This document shows, piece by piece, positions 26,926 through 36,295 of a stretch of DNA of 64,000 nucleotides. The notes under the pieces are model-generated. The model did not search any database. It saw only the letters and a list, made by a program, of their open reading frames with translations, and was not told the origin of the DNA. Origin of the DNA: Dyella_B jejuensis (GTDB taxonomy: Bacteria; Pseudomonadota; Gammaproteobacteria; Xanthomonadales; Rhodanobacteraceae). Position numbers and translations under genes: made by a program. The DNA is taken from contig NZ_JADIKJ010000007.1 in NCBI RefSeq assembly GCF_044904675.1, positions 77,398-141,397 on the forward strand. The letters run 5' to 3'. Each line of letters starts with the position of its first letter. Positions within the stretch are counted from its first letter, which is position 1.

Positions 26926-29900
26926 ATGAAAAGAATGCTGATCAACGCAACTCAGCGTGAAGAGTTGCGTGTGGCCATCGTGGATGGCCAAACCCTTTAC
27001 GACCTAGATATCGAAATCCCCTCCCGCGAACAGAAAAAGGCCAATATCTATAAAGGCCGCATCACTCGCGTCGAACAATCCCTCGAAGCCTGCTTTATCG
27101 ACTACGGCGCCGAACGCCACGGTTTCCTGCCGCTGAAGGAGATCGCCCGCGAGTACTTCACGCCGGGCCTGGATCCTTACAAATCCAATATCCGCGAGCT
27201 GCTGAAGGAAGGCCAGGAAGTCGTCGTCCAGGTCGAGAAAGAGGAGCGCGGCAACAAGGGCGCCGCCCTGACCACCTACATCAGCCTGGCCGGTCGCTAC
27301 ATGGTGCTGATGCCGAACAACCCGAAGGCCGGCGGCGTTTCCCGCCGGATCGAGGGCGAAGACCGGCAGGCACTCAAGGAAGCCCTGGAACACCTGAAGG
27401 TGCCGGACGATGTCGGCCTGATCGTGCGCACCGCCGGCATGGGCCGCGATGCCGAAGAACTGCAATGGGACCTCGATTACCTGCTGCAGTTGTGGAAGGC
27501 TATCTCCCAGGCCGCCAGCTCCCAGAAGGCGCCGTTCCTGATCTACCAGGAATCGAAGCTGTTCATCCGCGCCTTGCGCGACTACCTGCGCAACGACATC
27601 GGCGAGATCCTGATCGACGAGGAATCGCTCTATAACGATGCCCGCGAATTCGTGCAGCAGGTCATGCCCAACGCCCTGCGCAAGCTCAAGCTGTACAAGG
27701 ACGACACCCCGCTGTTCTCGCGCTACCAGATCGAAACGCAGATCGAGAGCGCCTTCGACCGCAGCGTGCGCCTGCCTTCCGGCGGGTCGATCGTGATCGA
27801 CCAGACCGAAGCGCTGACTGCGATCGACATCAACTCCTCCAAGGCCACCAAGGGCGGCGATATCGAGGAGACGGCGTTCAATACCAACTTGGAGGCGGCG
27901 ACAGAAATCGCCCGCCAGTTGCGCATCCGTGATGCCGGCGGCCTGATCGTGATCGACTTCATCGACATGGACAGCCCCAAGCACCAGCGCGAGGTCGAGG
28001 AACGCCTGAAGGAAGCGTCCAAGCTGGACCGTGCCCGCATTCAGACTGGCCGCATCTCCCGTTTTGGGCTGATGGAAATGTCCCGCCAGCGCCTGCGCCC
28101 GTCGCTGGGCGAAGCCACCCAGATCGTCTGCCCGCGCTGCGAAGGCCATGGCCATGTCCGTGGCGTCGAATCGCTGGCACTGTCGACACTGCGCCTGATC
28201 GAAGAGCACGCCATGAAGGACAACACCGGCCAGGTGCTGGTGCAGGCGCCACCGAGCGTGGCCAACTTCATGCTTAACGAAAAGCGTGCCAGCGTGGTCG
28301 AGATCGAGCTGCGCAACAAAGTGCATGTGGTGATCGTGGCGGACGACAAGCTCGAAACGCCGCACATCGAAATCCAGCGCATCCGCGAGGCGGATATGGG
28401 CGAGCACAGCAAGCCCAGCTATGAGCGCCTTACCGCCGAAGAAACCAATGTAGTGCGCAAGATGGGTCAGATGCTGGGCAGCAGCGAGCAGCCGGCTGTC
28501 AGCGGAATCGTTCCCTCCAGCCCGGCGCCGATCCGCGAGGAAACGCCAGAGGCGGCAGCGCCCGTCGCTGTCCAGGCACCGAAGCGCCAGCCGGTGGCGG
28601 CCCCTGCCCCGGCGCCCGCTGCCAGTGGCGGTTTCCTGTCCCGCCTGTTCGGCATGTTCCGTGGCGCCGAAACCGCGGTCGCGGCGCCGGCCCCCGCTCC
28701 AGCGCCGGCCCGCAAGGAAACGCCGCGCAGTGGGAAGTCGCAAGACCCGCGCCGTACCGAGCGCGCTCGCACGGACGGACAACAACGCCAACCGCGCGAT
28801 CCGCAACAGCAGCGCGGCCCCCAGGGCAAAAACCAGCAGCGTCAGCGCAATGAACAGCAGGCGCATGGGCGGCAGCAAACGCAGAACGCCAAACCCGAAC
28901 GCCAACCCAAGCCCGCACACGTAGACGAAACCGCGATCCCGGAACAACGCACCAAGCCGCAGAACACGCCTGCAGCGAAGCCTCAGCAGGAACGCCAGCC
29001 GCGTCAACCGCAAGCGGAACGGGTGCCCCCGGTAAATGCAAATCCGCCCGCAGCGCCCAAGCCCTCCGAAACACCACAGCCGCAACCCGAAGCGGATGTA
29101 CCTGTGCTGGCGGTGAACGAAGGCCTGGATACCTCCGTCGAAAGCCTCGAAGGCAGCCAGTCCCGCCGCCGTCGCGGCCGTCGCGGTGGCCGTCGCCGTC
29201 GCCGCCATGACGGTACGACTGCAACTGGCGCCCCGAACGAACAGATGAACGCGCAGGACGCGGATGACGAGGACCGTGAAGGCAACCATGACGCGGCCGA
29301 AGTGGTCCACGCACCGCAAGCGCAGGCCGAGCCGGCTATCGCGGCCCGCTCCGTTGCCGTAGCGCCTGCAACACCTGTGGCGGCTTCCGAATCATCGACA
29401 GAACGTGCGGCGCCGGAAACCCCATGGAACAACCATGATCCGGTGCACCCTGTCGTTCAAACGGCTGCCGACGTGCCCGTCGAATCCGGCCGCCCCGACT
29501 CGACGGCGAGCGAGAGCCATGCCGCCGCGCCGCTGATCGTTGCATCCGCACCGGCAACTGCTTCGTTCAACCTGCCGGTGTTGCCGCCCATTCCCGTGCG
29601 CGAAACATCGGAGGAAGGCGAATCAATGGAAGCTGTCGCGCACCAGCCTCACAATGAGGCGGCTCCCGCGCAGGCCGAAGTGGTAACGGTTACAGTGCCG
29701 CATGACGAAGCTGCCGCAGCGAACGAGGCCAACGTCGCCACGCCACTCGAATCTTTAGTTGCTTCGAAACCTACCGCCATGGATTCCGCTGCTTCCGGGT
29801 ACGCTGCCGACAAATCAGCTGTCGAACCCATGCTGGCGCCGGCGCCGTTGATCCATCAGCCGGAACAGGGCGATCTGCTATCAACACCGATCCACCCGCC

Positions 29901-30003
29901 TGCGGCAGCCCCGACGCCTCAGATACACAATGAGGAGCGACCTGCCGCACCCGAGGGCGACGAAGACCTCCCCCCGGAGCAACGCGATAGCAAGCTCCAC
30001 TGA
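26926..30003 (+). CDS. rne: ribonuclease E
   Basis: The endonuclease that starts mRNA decay and processes rRNA and tRNA; scaffold of the degradosome at the inner membrane. The protein is 1025 residues. The catalytic half begins MKRMLINATQREELRVAIVD, with the S1 domain (about 35-125), the DNase I-like active site TAIDINSSK and IVIDFIDMD, and the zinc-link CPRCEGHG. The C-terminal half is low-complexity. It holds FLSRLFGMFRG near residue 567, a likely membrane-targeting amphipathic helix, and an Arg-rich RNA-binding block SRRRRGRRGGRRRRR near 746. GAGGAA precedes the ATG. A terminator follows. Confidence 0.97.
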   Translation: MKRMLINATQREELRVAIVDGQTLYDLDIEIPSREQKKANIYKGRITRVEQSLEACFIDYGAERHGFLPLKEIAREYFTPGLDPYKSNIRELLKEGQEVVVQVEKEERGNKGAALTTYISLAGRYMVLMPNNPKAGGVSRRIEGEDRQALKEALEHLKVPDDVGLIVRTAGMGRDAEELQWDLDYLLQLWKAISQAASSQKAPFLIYQESKLFIRALRDYLRNDIGEILIDEESLYNDAREFVQQVMPNALRKLKLYKDDTPLFSRYQIETQIESAFDRSVRLPSGGSIVIDQTEALTAIDINSSKATKGGDIEETAFNTNLEAATEIARQLRIRDAGGLIVIDFIDMDSPKHQREVEERLKEASKLDRARIQTGRISRFGLMEMSRQRLRPSLGEATQIVCPRCEGHGHVRGVESLALSTLRLIEEHAMKDNTGQVLVQAPPSVANFMLNEKRASVVEIELRNKVHVVIVADDKLETPHIEIQRIREADMGEHSKPSYERLTAEETNVVRKMGQMLGSSEQPAVSGIVPSSPAPIREETPEAAAPVAVQAPKRQPVAAPAPAPAASGGFLSRLFGMFRGAETAVAAPAPAPAPARKETPRSGKSQDPRRTERARTDGQQRQPRDPQQQRGPQGKNQQRQRNEQQAHGRQQTQNAKPERQPKPAHVDETAIPEQRTKPQNTPAAKPQQERQPRQPQAERVPPVNANPPAAPKPSETPQPQPEADVPVLAVNEGLDTSVESLEGSQSRRRRGRRGGRRRRRHDGTTATGAPNEQMNAQDADDEDREGNHDAAEVVHAPQAQAEPAIAARSVAVAPATPVAASESSTERAAPETPWNNHDPVHPVVQTAADVPVESGRPDSTASESHAAAPLIVASAPATASFNLPVLPPIPVRETSEEGESMEAVAHQPHNEAAPAQAEVVTVTVPHDEAAAANEANVATPLESLVASKPTAMDSAASGYAADKSAVEPMLAPAPLIHQPEQGDLLSTPIHPPAAAPTPQIHNEERPAAPEGDEDLPPEQRDSKLH

Positions 30004-30031
30004 CGCTCGCCAGGCATAGCGGTACAAAACG

Positions 30032-30065
30032 AAAGGGGCCGGACAAGTGTCCGGCCCTTTCTGCT
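30032..30065 (+). terminator. intrinsic terminator after rne
   Basis: AAAGGGGCCGGAC and GTCCGGCCCTTT form a stem of about 12 bp over AAGT, ending in CTTTCTGCTT. It may serve both rne and the convergent response-regulator gene. Confidence 0.85.
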
Positions 30066-30086
30066 TGCTGGTGTAATCAAATTCGT

Positions 30087-30737
30087 TCAGCTGCCGACCT
30101 GATTGTTGTGGGTATCCAACAGGCCATGCACCGTCATCAGGTGTGCGAGGCTTATGACGTGATCCACCTGTAGCTTTTCCATAAGCCGTTGCTTGTAGGT
30201 GGACACCGTTTTCGGACTCAGATTTAGTTGTTCGCCAATGGCCGTGAGGGCCTTGCCACGTACCAGCATCATGGCTACTTCCAGCTCACGGCTGGAGAGC
30301 ACATCGAAAGGCGAGCCTTCGCCATCCAGCGTCGCCAATGCCAGCTGTTGCGCCACGGCTGGCGCCAGATAGCGCCGGCCTCCCATTACTTGACGCACGG
30401 CGTTGAGCAGCTCCTCCGCCGCACAGCTCTTGGTCAGATAACCGTGTGCGCCAGCATCCAATAGACGCTTCGGAAAACGGGCGTCGTCGACGACGGTTAC
30501 AACGATTACACGTGTAGGAAGGTTCGCTCGGGCCACACGTTCAGTCAATTCGATGCCGCTCATGCCGGGCATATGCACATCCACCAGCGCAATATGTGGC
30601 CTGGTCGCCCGGATCAGGCGCAGGCCGTCTTCGGCCGTACCCGCTTCACCGCATATGCGAATATCCGGCTGCTGTAGGATCATTCTGAAGCCGGTTCGAA
30701 CAAGCTCGTGATCGTCCACGAGTACGACATCAATCAT
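30087..30737 (-). CDS. GacA/UvrY-like response regulator
   Basis: A NarL/FixJ-family two-component regulator of 216 residues. The receiver domain has acidic residues D8 and D9, phospho-acceptor D53 (ALVDVHMPG) and K in YLTKS. The C-terminal LuxR-type helix-turn-helix is LSSRELEVAMMLVRGKALTA, then IGEQLNLSPKTVSTYKQRLM. Length and motifs fit GacA/UvrY, which usually drives Csr/Rsm small RNAs. No uvrC or sensor gene is adjacent. GGGAGGGG precedes the ATG at 30737. A 16-bp palindrome lies 124 bp upstream. Confidence 0.88.
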   Translation of the reverse strand: MIDVVLVDDHELVRTGFRMILQQPDIRICGEAGTAEDGLRLIRATRPHIALVDVHMPGMSGIELTERVARANLPTRVIVVTVVDDARFPKRLLDAGAHGYLTKSCAAEELLNAVRQVMGGRRYLAPAVAQQLALATLDGEGSPFDVLSSRELEVAMMLVRGKALTAIGEQLNLSPKTVSTYKQRLMEKLQVDHVISLAHLMTVHGLLDTHNNQVGS

Positions 30738-30860
30738 TTTGCGCCCCTCCCTGGTTAGGTACTGTGCACCTGCAAAGTAGGCGTCTGGCCGACACATTGC
30801 AAGCCCGTAACCCCGCGTTCGGCAAGGACTTTCCATATAGCTCCAACGCCCACAAAACTG

Positions 30861-30876
30861 GTAGGAATTTGCCTAC
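30861..30876. promoter_or_regulatory. palindromic site, possible regulator binding site
   Basis: GTAGG-AATTTG-CCTAC: 5-bp arms with a 6-bp centre, in the divergent region between the response regulator (30737) and a small gene (30983). The layout resembles GacA-type sites (TGTAAG-N6-CTTACA) but the bases differ. Function is inference. Confidence 0.45.
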
Positions 30877-30982
30877 AGACTAGTCCTAATTTTGATGCCA
30901 TCATTACTGTATGCATTTCGCACGTCACGCAGGTCGAACACCCCAGCAAGGCTAGTTGGAACTAACCGAATGGAGCGTACCG

Positions 30983-31222
30983 ATGGTGATCTACTCGCTC
31001 AGCCAGTCATCCTCGGGGGATTGGAATATCCGCCGCGAATCGGCGACCCTGTTCAGCCAGCTACGACTGGGCCCCGCTATCCAATTGGCGCGCGAAGCCG
31101 CCCGCGACGAACACAACCGTTCTGGACGCAGTACCTGCGTTGAAATGCCGGGCCCTTCCTCTACGATCCGCCTGGCCCAATACGCGCGCCCCGGTTTGCC
31201 GATCGAAACCGCCGTAGCCTGA
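30983..31222 (+). CDS. small conserved-looking protein, unknown function
   Basis: A 79-residue soluble protein starting MVIYSLSQSSSGDWNIRRES. The ATG at 30983 has GGAGCG upstream at good spacing, while the in-frame codon at 30956 does not. It contains an amphipathic helix (SATLFSQLRLGPAIQLARE) and a Cys at STCVEMPG. No signal peptide or membrane segment. It is divergent from the response regulator across a shared palindrome and 94 bp before tRNA-Leu. Not assigned to a known family. Confidence 0.6.
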   Translation: MVIYSLSQSSSGDWNIRRESATLFSQLRLGPAIQLAREAARDEHNRSGRSTCVEMPGPSSTIRLAQYARPGLPIETAVA

Positions 31223-31316
31223 TCCGATCGGCCGACCGAGCGAACACACCTCCGCCAAGGGCTAAGCGCATGATACGATCCGCGCGCCTGCAGCCTGTCC
31301 CCGACAGCTGCCTCCT

Positions 31317-31403
31317 GCCCGGATGGCGAAACAGGTAGACGCAAGAGACTTAAAATCTCTCGACCGCAAGGTCATGCCGGTTCGATTCCGGCTCCGGGCA
31401 CCA
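31317..31403 (+). tRNA. tRNA-Leu, anticodon UAA
   Basis: 87 nt with the long variable arm of class II tRNAs. The acceptor stem is GCCCGGA/TCCGGGC, the D-loop region has GGTAGACG, and the anticodon arm AGAGA-CTTAAAA-TCTCT gives anticodon TAA. The T-arm is GGTTCGATTCC and CCA is encoded at 31401-31403. Confidence 0.96.
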
Positions 31404-31849
31404 AGCGAAAACAGATACTTACATTCCGCCTCCTTCGCCTTACTCGCGGTACTTGTAAAAATCCGTGTAAAAAAGATTGGCAACAGTTGTAGTGGCGCGA
31501 TGATGCACGGGCTTTTCCTACGCACGCTACCACTGGATCGACGAGGCGCTTTACTTCCGCCGGCATTATGATGCGCAACCCTTCTGCCGGGTCGCCAGCA
31601 CCGGGCATGAGTGGGAGATCCCGTTCGCTCCAGGCAACGGCCACGAACCAGGCCCCTACGCCCCACTGCGCCACCAGCCTCAAACGGGCCATGCGTGGCG
31701 ACAGACAGTACGCCAATTACCACGAGCGGGCTCATGGGGCAGCCAATAAAGGCTGGGCTACGGAACCGCATGCTCCTACATGCACATAACCGTTACGGTC
31801 GGCCGACGTCGTCGTCGGCATCCTTGGTTTTTCAGGATGGAGCACGACC
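31404..31849. other. gene-poor stretch after tRNA-Leu
   Basis: 446 bp with no supported gene. One plus-strand frame (31504-31749) reads protein-like text such as YHWIDEALYFRRHYDAQPFC but has no start codon after its upstream stop, so it may be a gene relic. No integrase or attachment repeat was seen. Confidence 0.4.
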
Positions 31850-32710
31850 ATGACACACCCCTACCCCACGCCGCCCTTCGAAGCACAATCCCAGGATTAC
31901 CCGGGTACCTTCACCAGCATGAAGCCGGTGCCGGATCATGGGGAAAAGGATTATCAGGGGCACGGCCGACTGAGCGGCAAAGTGGCACTGATCACGGGCG
32001 CCGACAGTGGCATCGGCCGCGCAGTCGCCATTGCCTTCGCGCGCGAGGGCGCCGATGTCGTGCTGTCTTATCTGGCCGAAACCGAGGACGCCAAGGATAC
32101 GGTCAAAGTATGCAAACAGAGCGGCAAAGACGCTATCGCGATCGCAGGCGATATCGCCGACCCCGCGCATTGCCGCGAATTGGTAGAGGCGACCATTAAA
32201 CGCTTCGGGAAGCTTCATGTAGTGGTCAACAATGCAGCCTTTCAAAAAGAAGCCAAGTCGCTCGCCGACATTGCCGACGAAGACTGGCAACGGCATTACA
32301 ACGTCAACATTCATGCGATGTTTTACATCCTGCGCGCTGCCGAGCCGCACCTGAAACCCGGCGCGTCGGTGATCAACACGGCGTCCATTAACGCCAAGCG
32401 TCCACCTACTGCGCAACTGGCCTACTCCTCGACCAAAGGCGCCATTACCAATTTCACGACTGGCCTCGCTGGCCTTTGGGCGGAGAAAGGTATCCGCGTG
32501 AATGCCGTGCTGCCTGGACCGATTTGGACTCCGCTGATCCCTTCCACGATGGAGCCGGAGGAATACCGCGATTTTGGCAGTCAGGTACCGCTGCAACGTC
32601 CTGGCCAACCGGTCGAGCTGGCGGGTGCATACGTGTATCTGGCATCCGACGAAAGCAGCTATACCACGGGGGCCATGATTGCCGTAGCGGGCGGCGCGCC
32701 AAATCTTTAA
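31850..32710 (+). CDS. short-chain dehydrogenase/reductase, general-stress type
   Basis: A 286-residue NAD(P)-dependent oxidoreductase. An N-terminal extension rich in Pro, Gln and Tyr (about 40 residues) is followed by the Rossmann motif TGADSGIGRA, then NNAA, the catalytic Ser (TASIN), and Tyr-Lys in AYSSTKGA. LASDESSYTTGAMIAVAGG lies at the end. The extension and motifs match the YghA / GSP39 group of aldehyde reductases. It is a monocistronic accessory gene; substrate unknown. A GGAG ribosome binding site lies before the ATG. Confidence 0.9.
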   Translation: MTHPYPTPPFEAQSQDYPGTFTSMKPVPDHGEKDYQGHGRLSGKVALITGADSGIGRAVAIAFAREGADVVLSYLAETEDAKDTVKVCKQSGKDAIAIAGDIADPAHCRELVEATIKRFGKLHVVVNNAAFQKEAKSLADIADEDWQRHYNVNIHAMFYILRAAEPHLKPGASVINTASINAKRPPTAQLAYSSTKGAITNFTTGLAGLWAEKGIRVNAVLPGPIWTPLIPSTMEPEEYRDFGSQVPLQRPGQPVELAGAYVYLASDESSYTTGAMIAVAGGAPNL

Positions 32711-33015
32711 AAACCCTTACGTTGGCATGCGATGGCCGGCACATTTGTTCACCGGCCGCCGCACGATGTATGCGGGTCGCCTTGCGCGTGAACCGGAATT
32801 TCATGCCTATTGCGCAACATTCATCTTGACGTCGCCCATAGCCAAGGCGAACACCTCGAGCTGATATCAAAAGGAATTGGAACCTGCATTCACGCATCCA
32901 TCCGGTGAACTGAACCTGCACATCTTCTTCCGCATAGATGCGATTCACGCCATGTCCTCACGATAATGACGCGATATCCGTAGGGTTGGAAACGTCTATC
33001 CCACGGGAGTTCGGC

Positions 33016-33483
33016 ATGCGTGATCCAGCCCACGACATCGACGTACTCAACGATCTCATCGAAATAACCATGGATAGTTACGAAGGCTATCGTGAAGCGG
33101 CAGAGCATTTGGAAAACACCGAGGTCGCCGCTCTCTTTTCACGCTGGGCGCTTAATCGTCGGCATGTACTTTGCGAGTTGCGGCACGCCGTGCAAAACCT
33201 GGGAGGACGCCCCGTCGCGGAAGGCACCGTCCTCGGATCCGCTCGACGGTTTTTCGTGGACCTTCGTACCCACCTGACTGCGAATCACGATGCGGTCGTC
33301 GAGGAAGCCGAGCGCAGCGACGAACACCTCAAGCATCAATTTGAGTCCGCCTTGAACGACTACAGGCTCAGCACTCCGGTGCGCGATGCCGTTGAACACG
33401 CTTACCTGTCAGTGAAAACCTGTCATGGCATCGTGCATGAATTGAAGCAGCCCTGTCCCTCGCACCCGCGTTGCGCTCGCTAG
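33016..33483 (+). CDS. four-helix-bundle (PA2169/DUF2383-like) protein
   Basis: A 155-residue protein whose N-terminus (DIDVLNDLIEITMDSYEGYR) and long helices resemble the DUF2383/PA2169 ferritin-like helical family. Helical segments cover residues 8-30, 35-60, 78-100 and 105-135. No signal peptide. ACGGGAG lies 6 bp before the ATG at 33016. The preceding 32711-33015 holds no gene that I can support. Role unknown; stress-gene neighbours (SDR, kinase) suggest a general stress function. Confidence 0.7.
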   Translation: MRDPAHDIDVLNDLIEITMDSYEGYREAAEHLENTEVAALFSRWALNRRHVLCELRHAVQNLGGRPVAEGTVLGSARRFFVDLRTHLTANHDAVVEEAERSDEHLKHQFESALNDYRLSTPVRDAVEHAYLSVKTCHGIVHELKQPCPSHPRCAR

Positions 33484-33560
33484 GGATGCTCTCGATATTC
33501 CGTGTATTTAGGGGTGTAGGTGAGATATAACAGTCCTCTTCTTGATGAAGGCGCCGATCC

Positions 33561-36023
33561 ATGAATCGACGGATGTCTGAAGCTGGCTTTCTTCAAGGAG
33601 GGGGAGAACTCGGGGCGCTTATCCGATCCCGCGACTGGTCGCGCACACCGCTCGGCATTCCCGAGACATGGCCGCAGGCCCTTCGCACAGCCGTAAGACT
33701 CATCCTTAATACTGACCATCCCATGTATATCTTTTGGGGTGCCGAGGGTTATTGCCTATACAACGATGCTTATCGTCAGTCGATAGATTCCGAGCGCCAC
33801 CCAGGGGCGCTTGGCAAACCTGTCCGCGAAGTATGGTCGGAAATCATGCCCACTATTGGACCGCAGATCGAACAGGTCATGCGCGGCGATGGAGCAACCT
33901 GGCACGTGGACCAATTAGTGCCCATCACACGCAACGGCATCAAAGAGGACGTTTACTGGACTTACAGCTTCTCGCCAATTGGCGACGACGAAGCGCCCAC
34001 GGGCGTCGGCGGCGTTCTAGTGATGTGTTCCGAGACCACTGAGCAGGTGGTGTCGTGCCAGCAACTGGCGATCAGCGAAGAGCGCTTGCAGCTGGCATTA
34101 TCGGCCGGCGGCGGCATCGGGACGTGGGACTGGGATATTCCCAACAATCGCGTTTTCGCGGACGAACGCTTTGCCAGGTTGTATGGCGTGGATCCGGAAC
34201 GCGCCCAGCGTGGCGCGCCGTTCGAAGAGTTCCTCGCTTCCGTGCATCCCGACGATCTGCATGATTTGCGACGTTCCATCGATAATTGCGTCGCCACGGG
34301 CGAACCGCTTAGTAGCGAATACCGGCTTGTCCGGCCAGATAATCGCGAACGCTGGGTGCTCGCCCAAGGTCGATGCATCAAGGATGCACACGGGAAGCCA
34401 GTCCGATTTCCCGGAGTCAGTTTCGACATCTCCGGCCGCAAGCGCACCGAGCGTAAATTGCAACGACTATACGAGGTCATGGAGGATGAAGTGGCCCAAC
34501 GCACGCGGGAGCGCGACCGCGTTTGGCAATCGTCCCCGGATCTCATTGCCGTGCTTCTCAAAGATGGAACGTTTTTCCGCACGAATCCCGCATGGAACAC
34601 TTTGCTCGGTTGGACCGAAGGGACACTGAACGAATTGAAAGTGCAAGACCTGATTCATGCCGATGACCTCATGGCCTTCGATTTGCACATGCAGCGTTTC
34701 GCCGAAAGCCCAGGGCCTATGCGCTTTGAAAATCGGATCCGGTCCAAGCAAGGAGAGTATCGGTGGCAACAATGGGTTGTCGTTCCTGACGAGGACCAGC
34801 TGTATTGCATTGCGCGAGACATTCATGACACTCGCGAAAACGAAGCGGCACTCCAATCCGCGCAAGAAGCCCTACGCCAGTCGCAAAAAATGGAAGCGGT
34901 CGGGCAGTTGACCGGTGGCTTGGCGCACGACTTCAACAACATGTTGATGGGAATCAGCGGCAGCCTTGAAGTCATGCAGATCGACGTTCACAAAGGGAAG
35001 ATCGAACGGCTCGACCATTACATGGCGATGGCCATGAAATCGGTCCAGCGGGCCTCTTCCCTCACCCACCGGCTGCTGGCGTTCTCCCGGCGGCAAACCC
35101 TTGCGCCCAAGCCTACCGACATCAACCGCCTCATCATGGAAATGTCGGACATGATCCTCCGCACCATGGGACCGAGCATAGCAACCGATTTCGCGACCGG
35201 CCTGGATACCCCGATTGCGTTGATCGATTCGCACCAGCTGGAAAACGCCCTGCTCAACCTGTGCATCAATGCAAGTGATGCCATGCCGGACGGCGGGCGG
35301 CTGACCGTCGAGACGAAGTCCATCTGGCTCGACTCACGCGCGGCGAAGGCCAACGATGTCGCTGAAGGGGGATATGCGCTACTGACCGTGACCGACACCG
35401 GAGTCGGCATCCCACCGGAAGTTGCCTCGCGCGTATTTGAGCCATTCTTCACGACAAAGCCGACGGGCGAAGGCACGGGACTAGGCCTGTCGATGGTGTA
35501 TGGGTTCGCGCGGCAATCAGGCGGCCAGATCCAAATTGTTTCCGAGCCGGGACAGGGTACCTCCATGCACCTTTACCTGCCCCGGTTTATAGGCGTCGTG
35601 GAGCGCGACGCCGTGCCGGAAGTCTCCGCCGGACGGCAGGACTTCATCGATCAAAAGACCGTATTGGTCGTCGATGATGAAGACATCATTCGCTGCCTGA
35701 TCACGGAGATGCTTCGTGAAACCGGTTACACCGTATTGGAAGCGGCGGATGGACCGACCGCCTTGAAGCGCCTGAAGGAAATGGATGAAATCCATTTGCT
35801 TATCACCGACGTGGGGTTACCCGGCGGCCTCAACGGGCGCCAAGTGGCGGATGCGGCCCGACTGCTACGTCCCGACTTGAAAGTATTGTTCATCACGGGC
35901 TATGCAGCGGGCGCTGCCGTGGGTACCGACCTTCAAGAGGACAACATGCAGGTGATCACGAAACCCTTCTTGATGGAAACCCTATCGAAGGCAGTCCACC
36001 AGATGTTGAACACACGACCCTAA
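33561..36023 (+). CDS. PAS-containing hybrid histidine kinase with receiver domain
   Basis: An 820-residue cytoplasmic sensor kinase. Order: an N-terminal PAS-like region (about 20-160, beginning RSRDWSRTPLGIPETWPQAL), PAS (about 170-295, with GTWDWDIPNNRVFADERFAR), PAS (about 325-440) and HisKA. The phospho-acceptor is H456 in GLAHDFNNML. HATPase_c follows (NALLNLCINASDAM, DTGVGIP, EGTGLGLSMVYGF), then a receiver domain with D750 (LLITDVGLPGG). No membrane segment. The architecture suits a soluble redox, light or energy sensor with an attached receiver. No output-domain regulator is adjacent, so its target is unknown. Confidence 0.93.
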   Translation: MNRRMSEAGFLQGGGELGALIRSRDWSRTPLGIPETWPQALRTAVRLILNTDHPMYIFWGAEGYCLYNDAYRQSIDSERHPGALGKPVREVWSEIMPTIGPQIEQVMRGDGATWHVDQLVPITRNGIKEDVYWTYSFSPIGDDEAPTGVGGVLVMCSETTEQVVSCQQLAISEERLQLALSAGGGIGTWDWDIPNNRVFADERFARLYGVDPERAQRGAPFEEFLASVHPDDLHDLRRSIDNCVATGEPLSSEYRLVRPDNRERWVLAQGRCIKDAHGKPVRFPGVSFDISGRKRTERKLQRLYEVMEDEVAQRTRERDRVWQSSPDLIAVLLKDGTFFRTNPAWNTLLGWTEGTLNELKVQDLIHADDLMAFDLHMQRFAESPGPMRFENRIRSKQGEYRWQQWVVVPDEDQLYCIARDIHDTRENEAALQSAQEALRQSQKMEAVGQLTGGLAHDFNNMLMGISGSLEVMQIDVHKGKIERLDHYMAMAMKSVQRASSLTHRLLAFSRRQTLAPKPTDINRLIMEMSDMILRTMGPSIATDFATGLDTPIALIDSHQLENALLNLCINASDAMPDGGRLTVETKSIWLDSRAAKANDVAEGGYALLTVTDTGVGIPPEVASRVFEPFFTTKPTGEGTGLGLSMVYGFARQSGGQIQIVSEPGQGTSMHLYLPRFIGVVERDAVPEVSAGRQDFIDQKTVLVVDDEDIIRCLITEMLRETGYTVLEAADGPTALKRLKEMDEIHLLITDVGLPGGLNGRQVADAARLLRPDLKVLFITGYAAGAAVGTDLQEDNMQVITKPFLMETLSKAVHQMLNTRP

Positions 36024-36295
36024 TTACCTGCTCGATGTTGCGCCCATTTGCTGGTGGATGTAGCAAGCGCCAACGGAAGCGAAGCCTGACGAGAGGCCGC
36101 GCCCAAAAAAACGGCCAATTCTTTCAGTCCAGCACCGCGCCATGGCGATGGCTCAGTCTCACGAAGCCTGGGCCAACAAGTGCCCTCGCGTCGCCGAACA
36201 ACAGCCGGACGACACTGTCAGATGGCAGGTAGCGGCCATGGCAGGCCCAACCGATCGGAACCATAATCAGGCGCGCGCAGATTCCGGAGGCCATC

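Noticed and set aside
27004..29319. A 771-residue open frame on the minus strand
   Set aside because: It is the exact antisense of rne, an effect of high GC and codon bias; the text has no domain pattern and RNase E is certain.
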